The translations under genes and the position numbers were made by a program. Shown piece after piece: positions 10,683 to 22,900 of a stretch of DNA of 64,000 nucleotides. This DNA comes from Didymella arachidicola (lineage: Eukaryota; Ascomycota; Dothideomycetes; Pleosporales; Didymellaceae), in the NCBI GenBank assembly GCA_016630955.3, contig CM049997.1, positions 806,001 to 870,000 on the forward strand, in the 5' to 3' direction. Each line of letters opens with the position of its first letter. Positions within the stretch are counted from its first letter, which is position 1. The notes under the pieces were generated by a model. It searched no databases. It saw nothing but the letters and a program-made list of their open reading frames with translations, and was not told where the DNA came from.

Positions 10683-12177
10683 ATGCCGTCCGTCAACTGT
10701 CTGCGGGGCTTCTCGCAGCTGTCTCTTGATGCAACAGTCCACTCGACGGCCGCCTCGCGCTTTCTGCAGCCACGCGTGGCCTGCTTCTCCACGTCCGCCG
10801 CCCGCCATGCGAACCCGCAGATGAAGAAGAAGGGCATGACAGCCGCACCGAAGAAGGGAGTCAAGACTTTGAACACCAAGAAGAGCAAAGGCGCATCAAG
10901 CAGTGACATGGGCAAGCGACCGGCGCAGGGAGAGCGAAAAGCACAGCGCAAGCGAATTGTGCTCAGCAACAACAACGCATTGGAGGTCTCTTCTTTGAAG
11001 GACTTGAGCAAGGCGAACGTGTTGAGCGAGGCAAACCAGGGACTAGTCATGGGTATTCCTGAGCCAGTCGTCGATGCGCTGCGAGACGTGGAGGCCTTCA
11101 AGACCACCCAAGGCTGGAGCTTCTTCAGGAGACCAGCCGTGTTGATGCGGAAGGAGGCAATCCAGCTTGTGCAGCTGTTCAAGGAGGCAGAGGAGGCTGC
11201 TGCTGCTGGAGCCAACAAGAAGACTATCCGCCGGATATTGACTGGCGAGAGGAAGGGTGGAAAGAGCACACTGCTGCTTCAGGGCCTGAGCACGGCTTTC
11301 CTGAGACAGTGGTTTGTCATCAACATCCCAGAGTGTAAGATTATTGAACGGTAGAAATGTGCTTCTCTAACAGACCTCAGGTCAGGACATTGTCAACGCT
11401 CATACCGACTATGCTCCTCTGGAAGGCTCCGAACCCACCCAGTACACACAAGACACCTACACTGCGGTTCTCTTGTCGCAAACTCTGAAGGCTAACAAGG
11501 CGTACTTCGAGAAAGCGACAATTACTCAGAAGCACGAGCTTCCCGTCACCCTCCCAGCAAAGGCCAAGCTCAAGGACCTCGTTGCTATCGGCATTGCCAA
11601 CGTCGAAGCGTCTTGGCCTGTCTTCAAGGCTCTTTGGACCGAGCTGTCTCAGCCCGGTCAGCCACAGATTCTGCTTGCTGCTGAGGGTCTTTCGCACATA
11701 ATGCAGAATTCTGAGTACATGAACGCCGATGTCAAGCGCATTCACGCCCACGATCTCACCGTGGTCCGTCATTTTGTTGACCACTTGTCAGGAGCCAAGC
11801 AGCTGCCTAATGGTGGCATGGTTCTTGCTGCTACATCGAAGTCTAACGCGCCCACCTCGCCTGCTCTTGATTTCCGGATCAAATCTGCCGATGCGCTCAA
11901 GAACAAGACGGAGCTACCGCAATGGAACCCCTACACAGCTGTCGACATGCGCACAATGGAGGCTCTCAAGGACCTTTCAGATCCCAAGGCTGATCTCGAC
12001 GTGCTCGAGGTCGGTGGATTAAGCAAAGAAGAAGCCAGGAGCATCATGGAGTACTACGCAGAGAGTGGCATGTTGAGGCACCAAGTCAATGACAGCTTTG
12101 TCACAGAGAAGTGGAGCCTGGCGGGTATGGGCAACATCGGTGAACTCGAGAAGAACAGTGTCAGGACAAGGTTATGA
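10683..12177 (+). CDS. RSM23: Mitochondrial small ribosomal subunit protein mS29 (DAP3/Rsm23)
   Basis: GTP-binding protein of the mitochondrial small ribosomal subunit. Exons 10683-11334 and 11381-12177, joined through a GTAAGA donor and CTCAG acceptor, encode about 482 aa. The N-terminus is a mitochondrial presequence: basic, Ser/Ala-rich, with FSTSAARHANPQ at the probable cleavage region, followed by a Lys-rich stretch (MKKKGMTAAPKKG). The nucleotide-binding loop is GERKGGKST (residues about 182-190), and the DAP3 P-loop fold follows with FVINIPECQDIVNAHTDY across the exon junction. The C-terminus has KWSLAGMGN(I)GELEK as in fungal homologues. It is convergent with ATG10, with only about 100 bp between the stops. 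Confidence 0.93.
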
Positions 12178-12279
12178 GTGTCAGAGGGTGTTATTGAGTA
12201 GCTTTGTACCATATGTTGACATGCAGACCCTGTAGTATATGTACAGCAATCGCATGCATTGCCCCTCAGGGCGATGTTC

Positions 12280-13092
12280 TCAGTCATCGTCGATCACACC
12301 CATCAGTGTCAGAGGGACGTTCAGTCCTACACTATTGCCAAATGCTCCTATCCACAGCAACAGATAGTCATATACACCTATCATCCGGTTATCGACAATC
12401 GCGCCCATAACTTCGGCCGTACGGCAAGGGTGGATGAAGAACACAGGCTTGTTTGTTGCTGGATGGTCCTACCCACCCGTTAGCTTGGTTATGTCTGATT
12501 TTCCTCGAAGACGAACGGTAATCGTGATACCGCCTATTACGCCCACATGCTCAGTCTGAGCCTTGAAAGCTGGTGATATCACCATAGAGTACAGTGTCTC
12601 CATAGTAGGTGGATAGCGGTGCAGAGTGTCTGAGATGGAGAAGTACAGAACAGGAACTCGATATGATGGCGAGAGCGCAACATCGTAGTGAATGACAGCC
12701 TGAGACGACATTAGAGTCTCAGCTACCTCATCGTCTTCCTCCATCATTTCAATCCCCATATTGTCGTCGGCAGCACCAAATGGTTCTTTACTCGAGGCCA
12801 ACAGTTTGGTGATTCGCAGGTACGTGGTTTCATTCTGGTTCAGACTCTCCACGGCGCTCCATCCACTCTGGCGATGATCATGCAGCTCAAACCTCTTCAG
12901 TAACGTGCTGCATGCTTCATTGAACTCGGCATCCGTTAGGTGCGGAAGAAATTCGACCTTGTTGACGTAAACCTGCTTGTGCGCAGTGACCGGCGGATCT
13001 GCGGGAGACAGCTGGGGAACCATGGTTGCAGTTGACCCTGCAGGGTCAAGCTGCTTACGAGGCCGAGTCAGGCCTTGGCCGAAAGCGTTCAC
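12280..13092 (-). CDS. ATG10: Autophagy E2-like enzyme Atg10
   Basis: E2-like enzyme that passes Atg12 from Atg7 to Atg5 during autophagosome formation. Exon 1 runs from 13092 (or from the Met at 13023) to 12517 and exon 2 from 12468 to 12280; the 48-nt intron 12469-12516 has a GTTCGT donor, a CTAAC branch site and a GGTAG acceptor. The first exon holds the Atg3/Atg10 fold with HYDVALSPSYRVPVLYFSIS. The second exon begins DHPATNKPVFFIHPCRTAEVM, in which HPC contains the catalytic Cys, and ends with a hydrophobic YLLLWIGAFGNSVGLNVPL typical of Atg10. Length is about 246 aa from the first Met, or 223 from the second, which sits closer to the conserved region. The exact start is uncertain. Confidence 0.88.
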
Positions 13093-13457
13093 TTCAGACG
13101 AAAAAATTGTCTGGATCGCGATTTAGAGACCACCGGACATGTCGCCTGCGCGCTGTCAGTCGTCGCTGCTTTTCTGAGCAGCAGGTGATGGTCGTTGATA
13201 AACGCGAACTGACCGGGGTCCGCAGATCGGTCGGGGAAGCTGGCCGGCTTTATTGTTCTTGGCCCATTCATCTGCCTGGAGCGTCTCGAGGCTTCCGCGT
13301 TGTAAAGGTCTAGCGGCAGTCATACCCACCCTTAGGCGTCTCCATCTTGATCCATCATGACTGCCACAATCTACTACACGGTTTAGAATGCGCCAGCACT
13401 GATCCCTCACTGCCTCGACCGCACCATTCACACACTCTCCACCCGTTCGCCGCCGCG
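13093..13457. promoter_or_regulatory. Divergent promoter between ATG10 and the Chk2-like kinase
   Basis: 365 bp separate the two outward-facing genes. No recognised operator is seen. A C-rich run of short CAC/ACC motifs precedes the kinase start and may be leader sequence. Confidence 0.45.
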
Positions 13458-15642
13458 ATGCCTGCGCAGACAGAAAAGAGCCAGCTCAAGCGAGGCCGTG
13501 TATGTTTCACTCCCATGGTTTGGAATAGCGCAGAGCATGTTTGCTGACAGGGCAATTGATGCAGCCTTCCCAGGGCGAGCAAACTGAGCCAAAGAGAGTC
13601 CGTGGTCAACGTCAGCTCTCGCCTGGAGACCCGCACCGTCACATCAAGCAAGGGCAGTTGCCTTCGCCCATTACCCATAAAGAATCGACCGGAACGTCGG
13701 ACGACCGCAAAGAAGGCACCGTCACACCGCCCCCACAAACCCAACAGAGCCAGGCCAAGCTCCCACAGGCAAAGAATGGCCTGTCCTCGCCCCCGTCAGA
13801 CACCAAGCAATCAGACACACAAGCTTTCACACAACAATCACAATTCGTTTACCCACTGCAAGCAAGATCGTACGCTGTCGATGATGAAGAAGGCGAGCAA
13901 GTATGGGGCTATCTCGTGCCCCTTGACTCCGAGTCTGGCGACGTCATGGTGCTGAGGCGTCGAGAGGCCTGTCCAGTTCCAGAAAACATAGTTGGGCCAA
14001 AGAGTGGCACAGAGAAGGTAGCGACGCACGAGTATCAGAAGCAAGAGGAAAATTACGAGAAGGAGAAGCAAGAGAAGGGTGTCACAGCTGGCGGCTATCT
14101 GATTGGACGACATCGCGAGTGTGGTGAGTTGCTCATGGTCTTTCTGGAGACAGACACAGTGCTGATGTTGTGCAGATCGTCAATTGAAGTCGAACACGGT
14201 CTCGAATCGACATTGTCTCATCTTCGCCGAGAAGAAGGGTGGCGATCTCGTTGCTGTCGTCGAGGATCTTTCTGGCAACGGCACATTCGTCAACGACTCG
14301 ATAGTCGGCCGGAACAAGCGTCGCGAACTGAAGGAAGGCGATGAGCTTGCAATTCTAGACGAGGCGCGCTTCGTCTTCAGATACCCACTCAAGCGTTCGA
14401 CACATCGATTCCACCAACAATACCAAATTCAAGAGCAGCTCGGCAAGGGTCACTTTGCGTCCGTATATCTGTGTGTTGAGAAATGCACCGGTATGCGGCA
14501 TGCAGTGAAGAAGTTCGAGAAGCGCAGCGGTCCCGGCGAGAAGTCAAAGACCGAAGGTCTCCAGCAAGAAATTGCTGTGCTCATGGGTATCAGCCACCCA
14601 GCTCTCTTATGTCTTAAGGATACATTCGATGAGGATGATGGCGTATACCTTGTGCTTGAGCTTGCGACTGAGGGCGAGTTGTTCAATTGGATCGTCATGA
14701 AGCAGAAGTTGACAGAAGCGGAGTCGCGGAAGGTCTTCATCCAGATGTTCCAGGCTGTCAAGTATCTGGTAAGTGAAGTCGATTTTTGTCGCCTGGTCCC
14801 AGCTGATGCGCCAACAGCATGAACGTAACATCGTCCATCGAGATATCAAGCCGGAAAACATCCTCCTGACTGACAAGGAGCTGCACATCAAGTTGGCCGA
14901 TTTTGGTCTGGCTAAAATTATTGGCGAGGAGTCGTTCACAACAACCCTTTGTGGTACACCATCATGTAAGTCTCATACTATGCCTTTTCCAAGATCATTA
15001 GATTGACTCCATGAAGACGTTGCGCCTGAAATTTTGGAGAACTCGAATCACCGACGATACACACGCGCAGTCGATGTTTGGTCACTCGGTGTCGTACTAT
15101 ATATCTGCCTGTGTGGCTTTCCGCCATTTTCGGACGAGCTCTACAGCCCGGAGAATCCATACACACTATCGCAGCAGATCAAGCTCGGTCGTTTCGACTA
15201 CCCATCGCCATACTGGGACTCGGTCGGCGATCCGGCGCTCGACCTCATTGATCGCATGCTCACAGTCGATGTTGAGTCGCGTATCACCATCGATGAATGT
15301 CTTGAGCACCCGTGGACCACACAAGGTGGCAACATCAACCCGGCTGATAGTACAGATGGGTTGACGGGCGCCATTGCCAACCTCGACTTCTCCAAGAGGA
15401 AGATCAAGCGTGAGCGAACTTTACTGAGCAGCGTCAATGAGATCAAGGTCGCACGTGTGATCCCAACAGGAGAAGGACAAGAGCCAGTGAAGGTGTATGA
15501 GAAGAATGGTGCGCAAAACGGCGGCTCGAAGATGCTGAAGCAGAAAGATGTCATAGAGGAGCGACCTGCTGACAAACGAGATCCTCGGGAGTTTGCCGAG
15601 ATGGGAGGCAAAGGCGACCAGACGCTATTCGACGATGTTTGA
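13458..15642 (+). CDS. FHA-domain checkpoint Ser/Thr kinase, Chk2/Cds1 type
   Basis: DNA-damage or replication checkpoint effector kinase. Five exons: 13458-13499, 13565-14123, 14176-14768, 14818-14965 and 15017-15642, giving about 655 aa. The tiny first exon encodes MPAQTEKSQLKRGR. A Gln/Pro-rich, SQ/TQ-containing N-terminus (for example TQQSQ and TQPSQ-like sites) is the expected target of ATM/ATR kinases. One FHA domain follows, with GRHRECD, SNRHCLIF and NGTFVN crossing the second intron. The kinase domain has the glycine loop LGKGHFASVY, HAVKKF, the catalytic loop HRDIKPENILL, DFGLAKI and GTPSYVAPEIL. There is a single FHA domain as in S. pombe Cds1 and animal Chk2, unlike yeast Rad53 with two. 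Start chosen because it gives an in-frame spliced product; upstream frames are closed. Confidence 0.93.
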
Positions 15643-16180
15643 GTATTGTGCGGAATCAGCATACAAGAGAGCACAGCAGTACCAAACAGAGGTAATACAG
15701 CAGGCATCACTGCATGGGAGGAGGGTGTACGTTATCGAGGGCTGTGTTTCGCGTACTCTAAGCGTTCTGGTTGGCCGGCGTCACTAAAGGATGTAAAACT
15801 ATGGGTCCGGCTGAGCGGTCAGGACAGTACTACAGGCGCATCGCATGCGTCTAGTGAAGAATGAAATGAGCTTTCGCTCAAAGTAAAGCGAACTTGTGCA
15901 GTCCACCTTGGTAACTCTTTGTAGAGAAAACGGTCGGCCAATGACGTGACACTCTTTACGGCAGGCGGTGGCGCGTAAACGCATGTTTGTGGCCCGATCT
16001 CCTGATGGGCGAGCACAGATCCGCGGCTTGTCAGGGACAGGCCGGCGCACCCCAGTTGCGGCAGGCGCGACCGCTGATTGGCAAGAGCGGGCCTCAACTC
16101 CAGGGAAATTTAATAGAGAGTCTTGCCCCCCTACAACAGCACCACCGCTCTCTCACGCTTTTGCAGTCTTGTCGCGCAGT
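15643..16180. promoter_or_regulatory. CYP51 upstream region with CCAAT and CRE-like sites
   Basis: 538 bp between the kinase stop and the CYP51 start. A CCAAT box at 15938-15942 directly abuts TGACGTGAC (15942-15950); a second CCAAT lies on the minus strand at 16077-16081, and an AT-rich AATTTAATA (16107-16115) could serve as TATA element. In aspergilli, CCAAT-binding complex and SrbA act at adjacent sites in cyp51 promoters; whether the same holds here is inference. Confidence 0.4.
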
Positions 16181-17863
16181 ATGGGTGTTCTCGCCGATGT
16201 CTCTGGGCCGATTGGCAACTTTACCGCCAATTCGTCTACACCCGTCGTTATCGCCGCCGGTTTTGCGTCCTTCCTCGTACTCGCCGTTGTCCTCAACGTT
16301 CTGCAGCAACTGCTGCTCAAGAACCCCAATGAGCCGCCTGTCGTCTTCCACCTGTTTCCGGTGATTGGTAGCACAGTTACCTATGGCATGGACCCTTACA
16401 AATTCTTCTTCGCCCAGCAGAAGAAGGTATGTCGCGTGCCGCATGGGCGACGAGATCAACGCGCTGACAGGCAGTAGTACGGCAATGTGTTCACCTTCAT
16501 TCTTCTCGGCCGCAAAATGACTGTCTGCCTCGACACCAAGGGCAATAACTTTATTCTCAACGGAAAGATCAGGGACGTCAACGCCGAGGAGATCTACAGT
16601 CCCCTCACTACCCCCGTTTTTGGCAAGGATGTCGTCTACGACTGCCCCAACTCTAAGCTGATGGAGCAGAAGAAGGTGCGTAAATCTTCACCATAAAGGC
16701 CCGCATACGCTAATATCGCTCAGTTTGTCAAGTTCGGCCTCACCCAGGATGCACTCCGCTCCTACGTTACTGTCATCACCGAAGAATGCGAGAACTTCAT
16801 GAAGCGCCACAAAGTCTTCCAGGGCCGCAAGGGTACTTTCGATGTCACCAAGGTCATGGCTGAACTCACCATCTACACCGCGTCTCGCTCCCTGCAAGGC
16901 CAGGAGATCCGCGACTCCTTCGACTCCAGATTCGCCGAGCTATACCACGACCTCGACATGGGTTTCTCGCCCATCAATTTCATGCTTTCCTGGGCTCCTC
17001 TTCCTCACAACCGTGCGCGTGACAACGCTCGCGAGACAATGATTAAGCTCTACTCGGACATTGTCCGCAGGCGCAGGAGCGGCGAGGCTAAGAGGAAGGA
17101 GGGCGAGCACGACATGATCTGGCACCTGATGGACTGCAAGTACAAGGATGGCACAGAGATTCCTGAGCACGAGGTGGCTGGTATCATGATTGCGCTACTC
17201 ATGGCCGGTCAGCACTCTTCTTCGTCTACAATCTCTTGGATCCTCCTCCGTCTCGCCCAGAACCCCGGCCTTATCGAAGAGCTTCTTGAGGAGCAAAAGG
17301 CACAGCTTGGACAGGACCTCCCCGCCCTCACCTACGAAGACCTTCCCAAGCTATCACTGCACGCTCAAGTCGTCAAGGAGACCCTTCGTATCCACGCTCC
17401 TATCCACTCGATCATGCGCAAGGTCAAGCAGCCCCTGGTCGCAGACGGTACCAACTACGTTATCCCAACCTCGCACACCCTGATGTCTTCGCCCGGATTC
17501 TCTGCTCTGCTCGACTCTCATTTCGTCAATGCCGCTGTCTGGGACCCTCACCGCTGGGATGCTGGTCAGAACAACTACGAGGAGCCCGAGGCTGTTGCCG
17601 GCGGTGAGGACACCATTGACTACGGTTGGGGTGTCATCTCGAAGGGCACCAACTCTCCTTATCTTCCCTTCGGCGCGGGACGTCACAGGTGCATCGGTGA
17701 GCAGTTTGCGTACCTGCAGCTGCAAACTATCCTTGTGGCTTTCGTAAGAGAGTTCAAACTTAGGAACGTCGACGGCAGCAAGGAGATTGTCGGCACAGAC
17801 TACTCGAGTCTGTTCTCCAGGCCGCTCGCGCCTGGAGTTGTCGAGTGGGAGAGGAGGAACTAG
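16181..17863 (+). CDS. ERG11: Sterol 14-alpha-demethylase CYP51 (Erg11)
   Basis: ER-bound cytochrome P450 that removes the 14-alpha-methyl group of lanosterol/eburicol in ergosterol synthesis and is the target of azole fungicides. Exons 16181-16426, 16478-16675 and 16724-17863 give 527 aa. The N-terminal hydrophobic anchor spans residues about 20-45. Family motifs: YGNVFTFILLGRKMTV, the B-C region GKDVVYDCPNS, AGQHSSSSTISWILL on helix I, KETLRIHAPIHSIMRKVK containing the ExxR motif, and the heme-binding FGAGRHRCIGEQFA. Residue Tyr136, often changed to Phe in azole-resistant fungi, is Tyr here. The loop before the heme motif reads DYGWG (Tyr448-Gly449-Trp450), where many fungi have YGYG. It is a single copy in this window. 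Confidence 0.97.
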
Positions 17864-18296
17864 ACGAGTTGCCGTGAAGATGCGTTTGCTGGGATGAGCA
17901 GTTGCTTAATGAGCGTTACGAAGTTAATAGCGGATTCGCTTCTGTGCACACAAGCAGGCGCCTTACCTGGTGTGTTAGACTTTGCTTATAGTAGATGTTA
18001 ATAATGTACATGCAGATTATGACTAAAAATCTTGCTTCTTGTCCAGCCCCGTTCGTTTTCAATGCTGGCCGAACGAGTGCCGAGGAGATCATCAGCCATG
18101 ACGGAAGCGGACCGACGGATACAATTCCAATACAAATCATTGACCTTCGAGCAAGAAGTTTTATATAACGTCTCACACAACTTGGATTCTTACAATATAC
18201 TGTCTACAACTGCATAATTACAAAACACGTCGACGATCCAAACGGTGGTCTGACGAAGCAGAGAGGAAGGCTACACACATCAGCAAGAGCAGGACA
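17864..18296. other. Intergenic spacer
   Basis: 433 bp, AT-rich, between the CYP51 stop and the nitronate monooxygenase start. It must hold the 3' end of the former and the promoter of the latter. I see no gene or repeat. Confidence 0.5.
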
Positions 18297-19456
18297 ATGG
18301 ACCCCATTCAAAAACTCAAGACCGACTACCCATGGATCCAAACTCCCCTTATTGTAGGAGCACCAATGCGTCTCATCGCGCTCGCAGACCTGGCCGTTAC
18401 CATCTCAAAAGCAGGTATGTATCGCATCGGCTTTGTGCCTCGCAAGTGCGGCTACATCCGCCATATCCGCACCATCATCATCCACGCTCCGTGCTCTGCT
18501 AACGCCACGTAGGAGGCATCGGCTTCATCGGTGCTGGAACCGACGTCTCAGACCTTGAAGCGTACTTTGAATCCGCGCGCCGCCTGCTGCAAGACTCGGA
18601 CTTAGAGGCGGCGAACGGCACGCTGCCTGTTGGCGTTGGCTTCATTAATTGGGGCGCGGATCTCAAGCAAGCTCTGCCTGTGGTTGCCAAGTTCAAGCCA
18701 AGCGCCATCTGGTTCTTCGCGCCGTCGTCGCTCGCGGAGCTGGGAGACTGGACGACAAAGTGCAGGGCTGCTTCGCCTGAAAGCAAGATATGGGTGCAGG
18801 TCGGGAGTGTGAGAGAGGCGGGCGATGTAGCGACCGAGTGCAGACCTGATGTGCTTGTTGTGCAGGGCACGGATGCGGGCGGACATGGGCTGGCGCAGGG
18901 CGCAGGGTTGGTCTCGTTGTTGCCAGAAGTCAGCGATAGGGTTGCTGAGCTGCTGCCGAATGAGAACGAAAGACCGGTGTTGATAGCAGCTGGTGGTATC
19001 GCTGAAAAGCGCGGTGCAGCAGCAGCCCTCGTGCTGGGTGCCAGCGGTGTCGTCATGGGCACGCGTTTCCTGGCGAGCCATGAGGCAGTGCTGGCGAAAG
19101 GATATCAGGATGAGGTGCTCCGAGCGAGCGATGGCGGGCAGACTACTGTCAGGACGAAGGTCTGGGATAACGCGAGGGGAACGACGGGGTGGGCAGAGAC
19201 ACATAATGGGAGAGGCATAGTCAACAGGACTTATACCGATGCGCTGGGTGGTATGACGGATGATGACAACAAGAGGATGTATGAGGAGAACATGAAGAAG
19301 GGGGATGAAGGATGGGGAGTGGATGCGAGATTGTGTACGTATGCGGGGAGCGCAGTGGGACTGGTGAAGGAAGTCAAGAGCGCAGAGAGGATTGTGAGGG
19401 AGGTCAGGGAAGGTGCGAAAGACATTTTTGGACGCGCACAAGGCCCAAGGGTATGA
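18297..19456 (+). CDS. Nitronate monooxygenase (2-nitropropane dioxygenase family)
   Basis: FMN-dependent TIM-barrel enzyme that oxidises alkyl nitronates such as propionate 3-nitronate. Exons 18297-18414 and 18513-19456 (98-nt intron with GTATGT donor and GTAG acceptor) encode about 353 aa. The FMN-site motif near the start is TPLIVGAPM, followed across the junction by SKAGGIGFIGAG. The catalytic His lies in VVQGTDAGGHG (residues about 190-200), and the phosphate-binding segment is VLIAAGGIAEKRG with LGASGVVMGTRFLA. No membrane segment or signal peptide is seen. The substrate in this organism is not indicated by the neighbours. Confidence 0.94.
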
Positions 19457-19923
19457 GTTAATTAACGTCTGTTAGAGTACTAGGGCTACTATGACGTGTA
19501 TGTCGACTAGGTCGATGAAATGCGAATGGAGAGCTCGCCAACGAAGGCTTTCAGCGAGGTGATGCGAGGTGCCATCATAGAACATGAGAGGGATACTGCT
19601 GGTTGGCAGCGCGATAATGTTGGCAAGAGAATAAGACCGGGCTGCAACAGTACTGGCGGCGGAATACTATACAGGCAAAGCCGGCAATGCTGGTCGACAC
19701 GCACGAAACCAAGGAACTTACACGCAACTGTAAGCCAGTCGACTACTGAGTTGAGTCGTCTCAGGGTCACTTCGAAGTTCTCACGGCTGTGTAAGGACAC
19801 GGAGCTGGGACTATCACTGTTTGTTGAGTTCTTTGAACGTATCGCGGAGATATGGTCATTCTGTTCAAGCGCATTGAAGGTTAGTGTCTACTTCTTACGC
19901 TCATCCATGTGATCTTGAAAGCC
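19457..19923. other. Intergenic spacer between convergent genes
   Basis: 467 bp between the convergent nitronate monooxygenase and MSH4 stops. The plus-strand open frame 19520-19912 has no motif and is not called. Confidence 0.5.
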
Positions 19924-22900
19924 TCAGCGCGCGTTATCTGACACGGCTCGAACGGTCGAAGCCTCAGATATTGCACGGATGGTGGACTCAGACTCGGTCG
20001 AAGTCATCCTAGACGAGATGCTCATGACTGAAGGCTGGCTAGAAGAGCTCCCGAGACACTGCGGGTCACCTATTTCGCTTCCTTCGACCATCTCTTCATC
20101 CTCGACATTCCGCTCTTGGCTCATACTGGCAGCCTCAGCCTCGAGTGCTGTCATACGGTTGATGAACTCTTTCTGCAACTCTTTGAGCCAAGCAGTGAGG
20201 ACCTCACCCTCGAGTATACCATTGTGTGCCTGCACAAGGTGCTCTTTGAGATTAAGGATGAGCTTGCGACGCTTCTCTTTGAGCACAATCTCCGAGGCCT
20301 TCTTCTTACGGAGCATATGGCGCTCGAGCTTCTGTGCAACGGCTGCGGCATGATCGACCAGTCCCGGTGGCAGTGGCATAATCCGCGCAAGGGTGAGCCC
20401 ATAGTGTGTCTCTCGGACAGCGCCCTGAGCGATCTTATACAGCATGGTCATGCTTTGCTCGTTCTCCATGTTGACAGCCAGATGGAGGTTCTGCACGCCA
20501 GCACGCTCGTGCATGATAGTAGCGAGATCTTTGAAATGGGTCGCGAACCACACAAGGGCTTTACTGGAGACCAGTGCCTCGGCAATAGCTAGAGCAATAG
20601 CTAGACCATCCCTCGTACTCGTGCCGCGACCTAGCTCGTCAACAATGGCCATGCTTCGTCGATCAATGTTGCGCAGAATGAAGGCGATCTCCCTCATTTC
20701 CGCGGCAAATGTCGATACATTCGTTTCAATGTTGTCGTCCATACCCAGGCGCGCGAACAGTTGATGAAAGATTGGAAACGAGGCGTAAGAGGCAGGGACA
20801 CTAGACTTGTAAGCAAATTACCGCAGTGTCATCATAGTTTAAACGTACAAACATCCAATCTGCGCCATAATTGACATGAGAGCAACGGTACGGATATAGG
20901 TGCTCTTGCCACTCATGTTGCAGCCAGTAATGACTTGGAAGCGCGTCTGCTGCGTAGCATACACGTCGTTCGGGATAAATTTGTTAGACATAATCTTCTC
21001 TTTGATAGGGTGTCTGGCAGCCTGAATCGCAAGAGTATCTGTGAGCTGCGGGCGAGTATAATCGTTTATAGTGACGAGCTGCGAGAAAGCTGCAATCATG
21101 TCCAGTAGACCGACGGCCTCACAGATCTTGAACATCACTGACATGTGACCCCGAACAGCCTCGATGAGTGTATCGACAGCCTGGCCACCTGGGTCGTAGT
21201 CAGAATTTCAGCAGCGGACGGGTTGGAGACAGCATACTCATCAGCACAACCTCTTGATGGGATATATTGATCTGCAAGAATCAGTACATGTCTGAACATA
21301 TTCCAAGGGGCGGCTACCTTCTGGTTGCGCTTCATCAATTCCAGTGTTTGACATTCAATATAGTTCTTCCGCCGGATGACGTTGGTGAATACAGCTGGAA
21401 GTACCCTGCCGTCGAGTTCGGTGGAAGGAATCTTGATGTAGAATTGGCGAGCATTCTCGTACTTCAGGTCAAGTTGGATGTCATACTCCTCTGTGCTCTA
21501 TCAGCACTAGTAGCGACTTGCCTCAAGGGTGGACTAACGCCCGAGCTCTGTGCAGTGCTGGTAGGTGTCTTCTGTAGCCTCCTTGTAGGTCGTGCGAGCA
21601 ACATCGAGTAGGCCGTTGACGCCAGATTTCACGGCGTAGGTGCGTTGATTCCGCAGCTCAAGGGGCTTTTTTGCATATGTGGTGTCTTCGTTGATCACTT
21701 CGTCAATTAGGTCTTGTATCGGAGAAACGTTCTCAGGAGCGCATAGCTGTGAAACGTAAGCGAACCAGGTCGTCAGCAATATTTGCACAATCACCTCGCG
21801 GATGTTGTTCAGCATGCTTGACCTTGCCCCGGTGAGGGCCTCAAAGATTGGGTTCACGGATGAGACGAATCGTTTCAACATGATGACCTGATTGATAGCT
21901 TGCTCAGTCGTTTGGAGAGTCGGCTTGGCAGATTTGACGATAAGCTGCAAGAGTCAGTACAGGGTCGATCATGTTCACGTCTGCCATACAGCTGTCAAGA
22001 TCCTATCCGCATCAAGGAAGTTCTTCAGCGCTGTGACAGATCAGCAACATGCCGCATAGAGCGGCGCAAGTAGCAAACCAGCTCGTGTGGCAAAGAACAT
22101 CTCCTCCTTCGTAGCCAGCTCCTCGACTGCAAGATATCTGGTGTTGAGTACTTCAGGATCAGTGAGTGGTTGCAGTATGTTGTTCCTGAGTAAGCGCGCT
22201 CCCATGGCTGTCAGAGTTTCATTGAGAAGTCCAAACAGACAGTCCTTGGACTTTGGATTCTGGAGGTTCTGGACCAGCTCAAGTGAGTAGATGGTGGACA
22301 CGTCGATCATCATGGATCCCTCAGACGGCTCGTATCGCATCCTGAGCGAATGGTATGAGAATTGCAGGTTCAGTCCTAGCTCGATGTACTTCAGTGCCTG
22401 GATGGACTCAGCTCTCAGTTAGACAGACTGGGGAACTACTCACAGCTGCAATGCAGCAGATAGCGTAGTAGTTGCCTTGGATCGAGATCTTGATAGCCTC
22501 GACATCTTCTTTGAAGGCTAAGGTCTGGATGTACTCATAGCTGGTCGAATCTGCCCAGTAGCGACGATCGAGCAAGGTGATTTCGCTCCCGATGTCTTCA
22601 AGATTGTCTTCGATAATGGAGAAGAGCTTTGACTTCGGACTCGATGCTGTTGCCACAATCAGAATCTCTGACGGACCGTACACCTTCAGCTTGTGAATTG
22701 TTCTGACGTAAGTCTGACTATCGTTGATCTGGCAGAGTACTGCTTCTCCGGTATCGAGATTGACAAAGGCCAGACCAACAGTAGGTGAGACACCTCGAGA
22801 CTCGGCAACAGCGCAGATCACCTGTTGAGACTCCAATCTGGCAATCGTAGATGCGCCAGTCTTGGGTCGGGCTGTCGAAGGTCTACCAGTACCTGACTGA

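Noticed and set aside
21180..21250. Apparent frameshift or stop inside MSH4
   Set aside because: A standard intron (21189-21237, GTATGC to CCCAG) removes it and restores the conserved frame.
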